Position numbers and translations under genes: made by a program | Origin: 0-14-3-00-41-53 sp041500225 | Lineage (GTDB): Bacteria > Nitrospirota > Thermodesulfovibrionia > Thermodesulfovibrionales > SM23-35 | Assembly (NCBI GenBank): GCA_041500225.1 | Contig: JBGQLV010000012.1 | Span: forward strand, 1 to 45,011 | Direction of reading: 5' to 3' | DNA: 45,011 nt | Part shown: positions 26,381 to 36,100 of the stretch, one piece after another | Layout: every line of letters starts with the position of its first letter | Position numbering within the stretch: position 1 is the first letter of the stretch | Notes under the pieces: model-generated | Databases searched by the model: none | What the model saw: the letters and a program-made list of their open reading frames with translations, nothing else | What the model was told of the DNA's origin: nothing

Positions 26381-26529
26381 AGGATAGGCATAAACATAAG
26401 CAAGAATAAGTAATAACAATGAAAAGAGTCCACCAAAAAACCTATAGCACACTTTCTAATAAATATTGTGGGGGAAAGGCTTGGTGGGAAAAACCGTTTC
26501 TGTCATGGGTCAGCCCTAAAATTCTAAGG

Positions 26530-26817
26530 TTAATCTACTCGATCTTTTAATTTCTTGTAATACTGAGGGCCAGTTAAAGGACATTCAATCAAGTCATTAA
26601 ACTCATCATCTTCGAGCCTCAATGACGTTGCAATATATTGAGACTTGCTGGGTTTCATAATTCGATTATGACTATTTGGAATTTTTACTCGTGCAACTGC
26701 AAGATCACCCAAATATATTATGCCTTTTTGATGTTTGCTTCCACGAAGAATTGTTGGTTTGATTTTACTGAGAAGTTTCTCCCTTATTTGTTTTTCTGTA
26801 AAGTCACTTATTGCCAT
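26530..26817 (-). CDS. Unrecognised 95-aa protein, last gene of a three-gene cassette
   Basis: The segment LRGSKHQKGIIYLGDLAVARVKIPNSH followed by IATSLRLEDDEFNDLIECPLTGPQYYKKL has an alternation of strands and helices, with a glycine-histidine turn. It loosely recalls small HicA/YcfA-like or other beta-alpha toxin folds, but no family is recognised. The gene overlaps the end of the 208-aa gene by 14 bp, so translation is probably coupled. Nothing in the sequence fixes a function. Confidence 0.65.
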   Translation of the reverse strand: MAISDFTEKQIREKLLSKIKPTILRGSKHQKGIIYLGDLAVARVKIPNSHNRIMKPSKSQYIATSLRLEDDEFNDLIECPLTGPQYYKKLKDRVD

Positions 26818-27430
26818 TCTTCTCTTCTATAAAAAAGTTGATAACTTTTTTCCATGCTTTGAACTTCTTGGATAGATTCTTTGCAGGAACGCTATTTAAG
26901 TCTTCGTATAGATCGATTAGTTCTTGTTTTAAATCATCTAACGCATATATCTCGTTTGTTCCTTCGCCATATAACTCCAATTCAGGTATTATTGCCAAAA
27001 CCTCATCGGAATAAATTTTTAGTATCACATCGATATAATTCTTGAGTTCATATTTGTCAGAAGCTAAATCAAAAATCTTGGTCGAAATCACATTCGTCTG
27101 CTTTTCTAACGTCAAAACCCTCTCACTTAGGTCAATTATTTGACTATTTAAGGACGCATATAGACTTAATAGACTACTACTAGTACCTATGTCATGGATT
27201 AAGTAACGTTCAACGGAAGAACCAAATTCATGTTGAGTTGCTGCAACTAGTATCTCCGGAGATGCAGAGCTATGTTCCGTGGGGGATAGTCCCACTAATG
27301 TAAATAGACCTTCCTTTATAGTTTGACCTGCAGCAAGTACACCAACCACCCCTTTTACATGAGGATCGACCCAATAAGGACCTTTTGATTGTTTGTTTTG
27401 TTTCTCATCTCGCTGTAATTGAAGTTCCAT
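26804..27430 (-). CDS. Unrecognised 208-aa mostly helical protein, middle gene of the cassette
   Basis: The N-terminus is charged, then GVVGVLAAGQTIKEGLFTLVG is mildly hydrophobic but short of a clear transmembrane segment. Residues about 85-140 show heptad-like leucines (LYASLNSQIIDLSERVLTLE) suggesting a coiled coil, and the C-terminus is a helical, lysine-rich tail. No enzymatic motif is seen. AGGA precedes the start at acceptable distance, 15 bp after the upstream gene. It appears to be one operon with its two neighbours. Confidence 0.6.
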   Translation of the reverse strand: MELQLQRDEKQNKQSKGPYWVDPHVKGVVGVLAAGQTIKEGLFTLVGLSPTEHSSASPEILVAATQHEFGSSVERYLIHDIGTSSSLLSLYASLNSQIIDLSERVLTLEKQTNVISTKIFDLASDKYELKNYIDVILKIYSDEVLAIIPELELYGEGTNEIYALDDLKQELIDLYEDLNSVPAKNLSKKFKAWKKVINFFIEEKNGNK

Positions 27431-27445
27431 CTTGACAGTTCCTAA

Positions 27446-27829
27446 TTACCTTCTTTTCTTGGATAATTCTTCTTCAATCTGTTTTACCTTGTCATCTATC
27501 CAATTTCTAAAAACCTTAGCAGATTCAATATCCATTATTAGTCCTGCTTCAATTTCTCTAATTAACCCCTCTTTACCAATTCGTCCAATTTCTTTCCCCA
27601 AGCCCGCTTCTTCAACTTTATATTCTATTATTTGAGGAGTTACCAACCTCTGGAGAAAAAGTTCCATATAAATTTTCCCGTTAGGTGTTAAGCCACCGAA
27701 GACCCCATCTACATAGTATGTACGATAGCTACTCGTTTTTAAATAATGGACTTTTACTGTCTTGGGGAGCGCGGCTTTTCCCTTTAAGGTAGTAACTTTT
27801 TTTTGTATATTTTTCTTCTTGGGAGTCAT
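27446..27829 (-). CDS. Unrecognised 127-aa protein, DUF3467-like in part; first gene of the cassette
   Basis: After a lysine-rich start, HYLKTSSYRTYYVDGVFGGLTPNGKIYMELFLQR resembles the short beta-sandwich of DUF3467-type proteins, where a similar strand, DGxxGGxTPxGxI and F-x-R pattern is found. The C-terminal half is helical and charged. The resemblance is from memory and weak. A candidate promoter lies 36-66 bp upstream. AT-rich composition, unlike uvrC and recD2 nearby, suggests the cassette is accessory. Confidence 0.6.
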   Translation of the reverse strand: MTPKKKNIQKKVTTLKGKAALPKTVKVHYLKTSSYRTYYVDGVFGGLTPNGKIYMELFLQRLVTPQIIEYKVEEAGLGKEIGRIGKEGLIREIEAGLIMDIESAKVFRNWIDDKVKQIEEELSKKRR

Positions 27830-27864
27830 TAAATTATGTAGGACGACATTTATTATTACTTATA

Positions 27865-27895
27865 GTATAACAAACTTTCATATTTTAGTAACAAT
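27865..27895 (-). promoter_or_regulatory. Candidate promoter for the three-gene cassette
   Basis: On the minus strand, TTGTTA (27895-27890) and TATACT (27870-27865) are separated by 19 nt, slightly long for sigma-70. They lie in the AT-rich gap 27830-28057, which otherwise holds only a run of eight C at 27978-27985. Confidence 0.3.
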
Positions 27896-28057
27896 TCAAT
27901 CTGTTTTCAACCCCTATAGACAAAAACCAACCAATAGGATGCCTGAATTATTTGGCATATAAATGAACTATTTTCTACCCCCCCCTTCGATTATTGGGTA
28001 AAATCATACACTATTTTTGTAATTTTGGGAAGTAAAAGTTACAGGAAGAACATGAAT

Positions 28058-28342
28058 TTATTTCAAAAACTTAAATATACTCATAAACCAATTCAGGAAT
28101 TTATCACCAATAAATGCAGATAGAATACCAATTATAAGGACAAAGATGCCAAGTACCTTCAACGGTATCCCTACCCAGACGATAAAGGCAAATGCCAGTA
28201 TGCCCGCCAGAATAATTCCAAACAGGAACCTTAAAATTATGACGACTACATCACTTGATCTTTCCATAGGTGCCGTAGCTTCCTTTTTGGGCTGCAGCTT
28301 TATGACTATCTTAAAATTAAGAGCGTCGGCGATTTTCCCCAA
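28058..28342 (-). pseudogene. C-terminal part of the XRE regulator gene, with two membrane segments, cut off by an in-frame TAA
   Basis: This frame continues directly from the HTH gene after one TAA (28348-28346) and one ACA codon. It first completes the HTH protein (GKIADALNFKIVIKLQPKK is the usual C-terminal end of such XRE/HigA domains) and then gives two hydrophobic segments (about 32-57 and 61-80). TTG at 28342 could restart translation, but no Shine-Dalgarno sequence is seen. Most likely the intact gene made one approximately 174-aa HTH-membrane protein, and this part is a relic or needs readthrough. Confidence 0.6.
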
Positions 28343-28345
28343 TGT

Positions 28346-28585
28346 TTAAACGGTCGCCTTGTTAAACCCTCCCCCTTCAAGTCTGGCTATCGCGCTCTGC
28401 TTTGTACCAATCCTTCGCGCTAATTCTTTCTGAGATATCCCAGCCTTTCCTCTCGCTATAATCATCTTTTCCATAAGATCGAATTCAGGTTGCAACTCTT
28501 CCCATGCCTTCTTGAATTTCGGATTTTTCATAAGCTCCGTCTTGTGTTTCTCTAAGGTTGTACCTCTTACATATTTCTTTTTCAT
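28346..28585 (-). CDS. XRE-family helix-turn-helix protein, truncated by an in-frame stop
   Basis: The HTH is clear: GISQKELARRIGTKQSAIARLEGGGFNKATV, the XRE pattern of HigA-like antitoxins. Such proteins normally run on as TLxKIADAL, and exactly that follows after a single TAA codon. One A-to-T change in a lysine codon would explain it. AAGGAGG sits well before the ATG, so the 79-aa HTH can be made. No toxin gene is adjacent in the same direction. DNA-binding seems likely; dimerisation may be lost. Confidence 0.78.
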   Translation of the reverse strand: MKKKYVRGTTLEKHKTELMKNPKFKKAWEELQPEFDLMEKMIIARGKAGISQKELARRIGTKQSAIARLEGGGFNKATV

Positions 28586-28680
28586 CTATATCCTCCTTGG
28601 TCGTCTACTGTCTCTTTATAAAATCCTGCATTCTCTTTAATAAGGTTTATCTGTCAATACGACATTTCAGTAAAAAATTA

Positions 28681-29205
28681 TTATTTTGATGCTTTCAGCC
28701 TCACTACCTCCTGTCTTATCCGCTGTGTGTCAGGAGTATTTGGGGACAATCTGAGATATTCTTCAAATTCTTTAATCGCCTGTTTCTTATCTCCAATATC
28801 ATTTGCAAGCACAACGCCGAGATTTCTATGGGCGTATAAATGGCCAGGATTTATTTTGATTGCCTTTCTGAATTCCTCTGCTGCCCTATCAGGTTTTCCA
28901 ATATTCTTGTAGCATGTCCCCATGTCTACCATGATATCCACATTCCTGGGATCAAGTTCAAGTGCCTTCTGATATGCATCTATTGCCTCCTGGAAACGGG
29001 AGTTATCCATCAGTATGTTGCCGAGATTCATCCATGCATTGACATTCTTCGGGTCCTGTCTGACAGCCTCCTGAAGGAGTCCAATTTCATTCTGCGTCTG
29101 AATAGGTCCTGAAGATAGAGGCGTTTGAACCTTTGGCTCCTCTTTTTTCTGGCAATTAGCTAAGAATAAAAAAGCGGCTAAACATGCTATAAATAACTTT
29201 TTCAT
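28681..29205 (-). CDS. TPR-repeat lipoprotein
   Basis: A signal peptide ends at lipobox FLANC (Cys18), so the protein should be lipid-anchored at the envelope. The mature part has at least three tetratricopeptide repeats (NAWMNLGNILMDNSRFQEAI, then VDMGTCYKNIGKPDRAAEEF, then AHRNLGVVLANDIGDKKQAI), which form protein-binding helical scaffolds. AGGAGG lies before the start. Partners cannot be named. 174 aa. Confidence 0.85.
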   Translation of the reverse strand: MKKLFIACLAAFLFLANCQKKEEPKVQTPLSSGPIQTQNEIGLLQEAVRQDPKNVNAWMNLGNILMDNSRFQEAIDAYQKALELDPRNVDIMVDMGTCYKNIGKPDRAAEEFRKAIKINPGHLYAHRNLGVVLANDIGDKKQAIKEFEEYLRLSPNTPDTQRIRQEVVRLKASK

Positions 29206-29309
29206 TAAATGCCTCCTGTTTAAGATGTTGTATTTATTTTAACAGATTTAAATTTATTGATAAGGCATGTTTATCCTGACTTAAGCTGTGTAAAAACAAA
29301 AAAGTTGCC

Positions 29310-29412
29310 TTAAAGCCCTGATGTAACTACCTGTGTGGCAGCTCTTACGAGAGACCCTCCCTCTCAGCCTTGATTCAAAATTCTGCTCAAGGTTGCCAAG
29401 CAGTGGCTTTAA
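29310..29412. repeat. Inverted-repeat-bounded segment in the 29206-29519 gap
   Basis: TTAAAGCC (29310-29317) and GGCTTTAA (29405-29412) bound about 103 bp with internal GAGAG/CTCTC pairing. A 76-codon frame crosses it on the minus strand without family pattern. The rest of the gap is AT-rich with no supported gene. Confidence 0.4.
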
Positions 29413-29519
29413 AACAACCTTCATAAAATTAGAAGCAATTATCATGCCAGTTAAATTATTAGAAAGGCTAAAGCAATAATTTATAAAATATAAGAAGTAT
29501 AATAATCTCATTAATAGAT

Positions 29520-31694
29520 ATGCATATAGAAATTCAGGGTCAATTAGAAAAAATCAGCTATATCAATGAAGAAAATGGCTACACAATTGCCAAAATGAAG
29601 GTTAAAGGTCACAGGGAGCTTATTACAATCACAGGTAATCTGCTCTCTGTGACTCCAGGGGAAATATTAAAGCTCAAAGGTATATGGTATAACCACCCTA
29701 AATATGGCGAGCAAATTAAAGTTACCTCTTACGAATCTGTTATCCCTGCTACTGTTAAAGGCATAGAAAGGTATCTTGGTTCCGGTTTAATCAAAGGAAT
29801 GGGTCCGATTATGGCAAAACGGATTGTCACTAAGTTTGGAGTCGAAACACTTGATGTTATCGAAAATTCGGTATCGAGACTCAAAGAAGTGGATGGCATC
29901 GGAGATAAACGCATCCGGATGATCCAGATGACCTGGGCTGAACAGAAGGAAATAAAGGAAGTAATGCTTTTTCTTCAGGGTCACGGGGTAAGCCCATCTT
30001 ACGCTACAAAAATTTTTAAACACTACGGTCAGAAATCTATCAAGGTGGTCAAAGAAAATCCCTATCAACTGGCGACAGATATTTTCGGCATCGGGTTCAT
30101 TACTGCTGACAAAATTGCTGAAAATATAGGTATAGCTAAAGATTCCCAGATAAGGGCAGAGGCCGGTATCCTTTATGTCCTTAAGCAGTTATCTAATGAT
30201 GGCCATGTTTATTATCCTTATGACCTACTGGTAGAAGAATGTAAGAATGTTCTAAATCTTGAAAGGGGGATTATTATAAATGCCTTTGGCAAGATTGCCT
30301 TAGAAAAGAAAATAGTCATCGAGGATATTAACGAAGGAGAGATAAAGGAGAACAATAAAGCAGTTTATCTCACTGAACTTTACGTATCTGAAGTAGGAAT
30401 TTCCAATGGCTTTAAAAAGTTACTTAATGCTAAAAAAATGTTGAGGCCTTTTGACATCGAAAAAGCACTGGAATGGGTTCAAAAGGAACTCGGCATTATA
30501 TTGGCAGAAAATCAAATTAAAGCAGTGAAAGAATCTATCCGGCAAAAAGTAATGGTAATCACCGGAGGACCCGGCACCGGGAAGACTACAATTATTAATT
30601 CCATCATAAAGATATATAAGAGGTTAGGACAAAGGGTTCTCCTTGCAGCACCAACAGGAAGGGCATCAAAAAGGATGGCAGAAGCAACAGGCCATGAAGC
30701 AAAAACCATACATCGTCTTCTGGAATTCAGCCCTAAAGAGGGAGGCTTCAAACGGAATGAACATAACCCTTTAGAAGCAGATTTGATAGTGATAGATGAA
30801 ACTTCAATGGTTGATACTATCTTGATGCACCATTTCTTAAAAGCTGTGCCTGTTACTGCTACCTTAATTCTCGTGGGAGATGCGGATCAACTCCCATCCG
30901 TTGGACCAGGGAATGTCCTGAAAGATATTATCGAGTCTGGTGTAATACCTACGGTGAAGTTACATGAGATATTCAGACAGTCCAGAGAAAGCCTGATTAT
31001 CACAAACGCCCATAAAGTAAATAATGGGGAAATGCCAATACTTACTCATAATAAAGATAAAATACAGGATTTCTATTTCTTTCAAATTGAAGAACCCGGG
31101 AAAATTCTTGAGAAGATAATCAGCCTTTGTAAAGAAAAAATACCTGAGAAATTTAAATTTGACCCTGTAAAAGATATTCAGGTTTTAACAGCGATGCATA
31201 AAGGAATAATAGGGACTTCAAATCTTAACACAGAACTGCAGAAGGTATTAAATCCTTCAACCGATGAATTAGTCAGAGGCAGTAAGGTTTTCAAACCAGG
31301 CGATAAGGTGATGCAGATTATAAATAACTATGACAAAGATGTTTATAATGGTGACATTGGTGTAATAACACGTATAGATAAAGAAGAACAGGAGATTACC
31401 GTTGATTATGACGGAAAGAGTGTAATCTATGATTATAAGGATTTAGATGAAATTGTTTTAGCCTACTGTATATCGGTACATAAGTCACAGGGCAGCGAAT
31501 ATTTAGCAGTTGTGATGCCTGTTCATACACAACATTATATGCTCCTGCAAAGGAATTTGTTATACACAGCGATAACAAGAGGGAAAAGGCTTGTTGTATT
31601 AATAGGGACAAAAAAAGCTTTGGCAATAGCTATCGGGAATAATAAACCTCAAAAAAGGTATACGTATTTGAAAAATAGATTAAGTATGACATAG
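29520..31694 (+). CDS. recD2: RecD2-type ATP-dependent DNA helicase
   Basis: RecD2 (RecD/TraA family, SF1B) unwinds DNA 5'-3' independently of RecBC. The N-terminus has an OB-like domain and tandem helix-hairpin-helix motifs (GMGPIMAKRIV, EVDGIGDKRI). The helicase core has Walker A GGPGTGKTT (near residue 348), Walker B DLIVIDETSMVD, the GDADQLPSVGPGNVL motif III, and VHKSQGSE and TAITRGK at the C-terminus. At 724 aa it is full length. No recB or recC is near. It likely works in recombination or repair. Confidence 0.95.
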   Translation: MHIEIQGQLEKISYINEENGYTIAKMKVKGHRELITITGNLLSVTPGEILKLKGIWYNHPKYGEQIKVTSYESVIPATVKGIERYLGSGLIKGMGPIMAKRIVTKFGVETLDVIENSVSRLKEVDGIGDKRIRMIQMTWAEQKEIKEVMLFLQGHGVSPSYATKIFKHYGQKSIKVVKENPYQLATDIFGIGFITADKIAENIGIAKDSQIRAEAGILYVLKQLSNDGHVYYPYDLLVEECKNVLNLERGIIINAFGKIALEKKIVIEDINEGEIKENNKAVYLTELYVSEVGISNGFKKLLNAKKMLRPFDIEKALEWVQKELGIILAENQIKAVKESIRQKVMVITGGPGTGKTTIINSIIKIYKRLGQRVLLAAPTGRASKRMAEATGHEAKTIHRLLEFSPKEGGFKRNEHNPLEADLIVIDETSMVDTILMHHFLKAVPVTATLILVGDADQLPSVGPGNVLKDIIESGVIPTVKLHEIFRQSRESLIITNAHKVNNGEMPILTHNKDKIQDFYFFQIEEPGKILEKIISLCKEKIPEKFKFDPVKDIQVLTAMHKGIIGTSNLNTELQKVLNPSTDELVRGSKVFKPGDKVMQIINNYDKDVYNGDIGVITRIDKEEQEITVDYDGKSVIYDYKDLDEIVLAYCISVHKSQGSEYLAVVMPVHTQHYMLLQRNLLYTAITRGKRLVVLIGTKKALAIAIGNNKPQKRYTYLKNRLSMT

Positions 31695-31920
31695 AGCACT
31701 GTCTGTTTAAATCTGCCCATTTTAATGTAATCCCCGTAATAGTTTGGAACTTATATTACATATATAAAGGCTTTAGCAAAATTGGTACGAATAAGATATT
31801 ATTAAGCAGCTATAAGCCTTTGAAAATAAAGCATTTTAGTATGTGCCTAAAATAAAATATCAGGCATTATTATTGCTAATAAAATTAACAGGTCAGGATA
31901 AGGCCTGAAAGGAGGCCGGG

Positions 31921-32115
31921 ATGGAACACTCAACTAAAGAGATAGAGGTGATAGAAAAAGGCGGGGTGTTCATGGTGCCGGCAGAAATGGAAGAAGATTT
32001 TGTCCTTGTCCCAGCCCCTCAGGGAAGGATGAATCTTGTATTCTGGGATGAGGGCTGTCTTAACCTGTTCTTAGCAAGCTATGGGTTTGTGCCAATAATA
32101 ATACACAAAAACTGA
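31921..32115 (+). CDS. Small hypothetical protein, 64 aa
   Basis: AAAGGAGG lies 5 nt before the ATG, the best Shine-Dalgarno sequence nearby, which supports a real gene. The protein has VPAEMEEDFVLVPAPQGRMN and a hydrophobic C-terminal third (LNLFLASYGFVPIII). No family is recognised. GGCCT-GAAAGG-AGGCC just upstream could fold over the ribosome-binding site. It converges on accA with 4 bp between stops. The 31695-31920 gap otherwise shows only an AAAGGCTT/AAGCCTTT inverted repeat. Confidence 0.6.
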   Translation: MEHSTKEIEVIEKGGVFMVPAEMEEDFVLVPAPQGRMNLVFWDEGCLNLFLASYGFVPIIIHKN

Positions 32116-32119
32116 GAGG

Positions 32120-33100
32120 CTATTCTGTCTCCTCTTTGAAACTTCCTATTTTCCTGAATTTCTTGTATCTTTCTTCTATAAGTTTGCCTGGTGTCTTTGT
32201 TTTAAGCTCATCAATAGCGGTTAGAATACATTCAGATACCTTCTTTGCTATCCCCTCAGGGTCTCTGTGTGCTCCTCCGAGTGGTTCAGGAATTATGCCG
32301 TCTATTATCTTGAAACTTAGCAGGTCCTGGGCAGTAAGCTTAAGCGCATCTGCTGCCTTTGAGAAGTCATCACTGCTAAAGTCACCATTCTTTTTCCAGA
32401 GTATTGCTGTACACCCTTCAGGAGAGATTACAGAATAGATAGAATATTCAAGCATAAATAATCGGTCTGCAACACCGAGGGCAAGTGCTCCTCCGCTTCC
32501 ACCCTCTCCAATGACTATAGAGATTATTGGCGTTCTCAGCCTTGCCATTTCCATAAGGTTAACTGCAATAGCTTCTGCCTGACCTCTCTCCTCTGCACCG
32601 ATTCCCGGGTACGCACCTGGCGTATCGATAAAGGTTATCACAGGTCTTTTAAATTTTTCTGCGAGTTTCATCAACCTGAGCGCTTTACGGTATCCTTCCG
32701 GATGTGGCTGCCCAAAATTACGGTATATCCTTTCCTTTGTCCCCCGTCCCTTCTGATGACCTACGATTATTACAGGAATGTCGTTTATCTTTGCTACACC
32801 TCCAACAATTGCCGGGTCATCAGAAAACCTCCTGTCCCCATGCAATTCAATAAAGTCACTTGTTATCAGGTTTATATAATCGAGTGTATATGGCCTGTCA
32901 GGGTGCCTTGCAATGAGTGTTTTCTGCCAGGGTTTGAGTTCTGAAAAAATCTCTGAACGGAGTTCTTTTACCTTCTTTTCAAGTTTCTTTATCTCGCTTG
33001 ATATATCAATATCTTTCCCGTCCGATAGCCGTTTAAGCTCTTCTATCTTCAACTCGAGTTCCTCGATAGGTTTCTCGAATTCAAGGTAATATCTGATCAT
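32120..33100 (-). CDS. accA: Acetyl-CoA carboxylase carboxyltransferase subunit alpha
   Basis: AccA pairs with AccD (4730-5563) in malonyl-CoA synthesis. Family blocks include LEKKVKELRSEIFSELKPWQ, ARHPDRPYTLDYI, the oxyanion-hole segment GEGGSGGALALGVAD and YSVISPEGCTAILWK. At 326 aa it is complete. The ATG overlaps the dnaE stop by 4 bp, so it is translated from the dnaE message. Confidence 0.97.
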   Translation of the reverse strand: MIRYYLEFEKPIEELELKIEELKRLSDGKDIDISSEIKKLEKKVKELRSEIFSELKPWQKTLIARHPDRPYTLDYINLITSDFIELHGDRRFSDDPAIVGGVAKINDIPVIIVGHQKGRGTKERIYRNFGQPHPEGYRKALRLMKLAEKFKRPVITFIDTPGAYPGIGAEERGQAEAIAVNLMEMARLRTPIISIVIGEGGSGGALALGVADRLFMLEYSIYSVISPEGCTAILWKKNGDFSSDDFSKAADALKLTAQDLLSFKIIDGIIPEPLGGAHRDPEGIAKKVSECILTAIDELKTKTPGKLIEERYKKFRKIGSFKEETE

Positions 33101-36100
33101 TGGAATGTCACGGCCCCTTTGCCTGTTATTTCTTCTATCCTGTTTATTATTTCACTATCATGGGATATCCTTATTCCTGTGGCTATCAATGTCTCGGTGT
33201 CTTTAAGGAATATTCTCAGATAGAGAGGATATTCACCTTTGCTGTTAGATGTTATAACAGACTTTAGCCTTTCAAGGCTTATGCTATCTGATAATGGATA
33301 CCTGAGTCTTATTTCAACTTTGTAATCCTTTTTTGTTTCAAGCGCATCTAATCTTGATATCTCCGTAGAGACGACTTTTATCCCCTTTTCTGTTTTATCC
33401 ACAGTGCCTTTTACAAGGATTGGCGTATCTTTTTGCAAAAGGGGCAGGCTGTTTCTGTAAAGCTCGGGGAATACGATTACCTCTATGTTGCCCTCAGGGT
33501 CTTCGAGTGTAAAATATGCCATTATCTCTGCCTTTGATTTTGTCTGAATCTTTTTGATGTTTTTCAATATACCGCCAATCTTAATTTCTTCTCCATCCGG
33601 TATTTCTTCAAGTTCGGATGTCTTTTTTGCACCGATCTTATCGAGCTGACTGTAGTATTTTGTTAACGGGTGCCCTGTTATATAAAAACCGAGGGCCTCT
33701 TTTTCATATTTTAAAATTTCTTCTTCACACCAGTCCGCAAGATTTTCTGTAGTTTCTTCAGTGATGTTGCTGAAAATGCTCTGCTGGCCAAATACTCGTG
33801 CAGTATGAATCCTTGAGCTTTCATTGAGAACCCTGTTCATCAACTCCATCGCTTTCGCTCTGGTCGTACCGAGTGAGTCAAAGGCGCCTGCCTTTGTAAG
33901 GCTCTCTATGACCTTTTTGTTTACCTTCCTCTGATCTACCCTCTCAAGGAAATTTGATACAGAAATGAAGGGCCCCTCTGTGTTTCTCAATTCGATTATG
34001 GACTCTATCGTAGATGAGCCTACCCCTTTTACTGCCTCAAGTCCAAAGCGTATTGAGTTTCCTATTACCTTGAATTCCTGTCCGGATTGATTAATATCAG
34101 GCGGTAGTATTGCTATCCCCATCTCACGGCACTCGGTTATTGATTTGACTATCTTATCTGTATTATCCATGTCAGCGCTCAGGTTGGCAGCCATGAACTC
34201 CACAGGGTAGTGTGCTTTTAGGTAAGCTGTCTGATAAGCAAGGTATGCATATGCTGCTGAGTGCGATTTATTAAAACCGTATTCTGCAAAGAAGGCCATT
34301 AAATCGAAAATCCTTGTTGCCTTTTTCTCCGAGATACCGTTTGCCCGGGCACCCTGTATAAATACCTCTTTCAGTTTTTCCATCTCTTCAGGCCTCTTCT
34401 TGCCCATAGCCTTTCTAAGGATATCTGCCTGTCCCATGGTAAAGTTTGCAAGCTTATTTGCTATCCTCATGACCTGCTCCTGATAGAGGATAACACCGTA
34501 TGTTTCGTCTAAGATTTCCCTTAACTGGGGCAGATCGTATTTAACAGGTATCTTCCCTTTTTTTCTTTTTATGAAGTCATCTATCATGCCACTTCCCATA
34601 GGGCCTGGCCTGTGAAGTGCAACTATCGCTATGAGGTCTCCAAACCTGTTTGGAGAGATCTTAACAAGCAGGTCCCTCATACCGGCACTTTCAAGCTGGA
34701 ATATGCCTGTAGTATGTCCTGAACTCAGAAGTTCATATGTCTTTTTGTCTTCGAATGAGATATCCTTGAGTGATAAGTCGTTACCATTATCTTTGATGTA
34801 TTTCAGGGCGTTGTCAATTATGGTAAGGGTCTTTAGCCCTAAAAAATCGAATTTTAAAAGACCGATTTTTTCTATTGAGCCCATATCAAACTGGGTCATA
34901 ATGCTTACATCTGAAGGGTTCTTATAAAGAGGTGTATAGTCTGTTAAAGGGGTTGGAGATATCACAACGCCTGCAGCATGAGTTGATGCGTGTCTGCATA
35001 GCCCTTCAAGTCGCATGGCAATATTGATCAATTCTTTTATCCTCGGATTGCTATCATAAAGTGCCTTAAATTGCGGCTCAACCTTTAGTGTATCTTCAAT
35101 CGTTATGTTCAATGTGGGGGGCACCAGCTTTGCAATCCTGTCTACCTCTATATAAGGGAAATCAAGCGCTCTGCCAACATCTCTTATTGCTGCTTTTGCA
35201 GCCATTGTGCCGAATGTAATTATCTGGGCAACATGATCTTTCCCATATTTTTCTGCAACGTATGAGATGACCTCCGCCCTTCTGTCTTTACAGAAATCCA
35301 CATCTATGTCAGGCATGCTCACCCTTTCAGGATTGAGAAAGCGCTCAAAAAGGAGACTATATTTAACAGGATCAATATCGGTGATACCAAGGCAGTATGA
35401 TACCAGACTTCCGGCTGCCGAGCCTCTACCAGGCCCGACAGAAATCCCTTTCTTTTTTGCATAACTTATAAAGTCCCAGACTATGAGGAAATATGATGAA
35501 TAGCCCATCTTTTTTATTATATCGAGTTCTCTTCTGAGCCTTTCTGTATAGAGTGTATTTGGATCAGACTCGAATCTATGGAACATTCCTTCAACGGCAA
35601 GTTTCTCGAGCAGTGCATCAGGTGTCTGACCATTTTCGAGTTCGTATACAGGCAACATGTTTGCACCTAACTTAAATTCAACATTACACCTCTCTGCAAT
35701 GGCCCTTGTGTTCAGGATTGCTTCCGGGATATCTTTGAAGGCATTTTTCATTTCTTCAGGTGATTTGAAATAAAACCCATCTGAGCTGAAATAAAGACGG
35801 TTTGTATCCTTTACTGTTTTGCCGGTCTGGATGCAGAGCAGGATATCATGCGCCCTTGAATCTTCCTTTTTCATGTAATGGCAATCATTTGTGGCTACTA
35901 AACCGATATGTAATTCACTTGCAAGTTCGATAAGCCTTCTGTTCGCTTCTTCCTGTTCAGGGAGGTTGTTATTCTGTAACTCTATATAAAAATTTTCCGG
36001 GCCAAGGATATGTTTATATTCGAGGGCCTTATCCCTTGCCCTATCAATCATTCCTTTCTGCAGATAATATGGTACCTCTCCTTTAAGACACGACGTTAGT

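Noticed and set aside
26238..26382. Short frame starting MYRKLKLLMSTKRE within the structured region
   Set aside because: It overlaps several predicted stems, has no ribosome-binding site and no family pattern; it could at best be a gene relic.
29281..29511. 76-codon minus-strand frame between the TPR lipoprotein and recD2
   Set aside because: No family pattern, crosses an inverted repeat, no ribosome-binding site.
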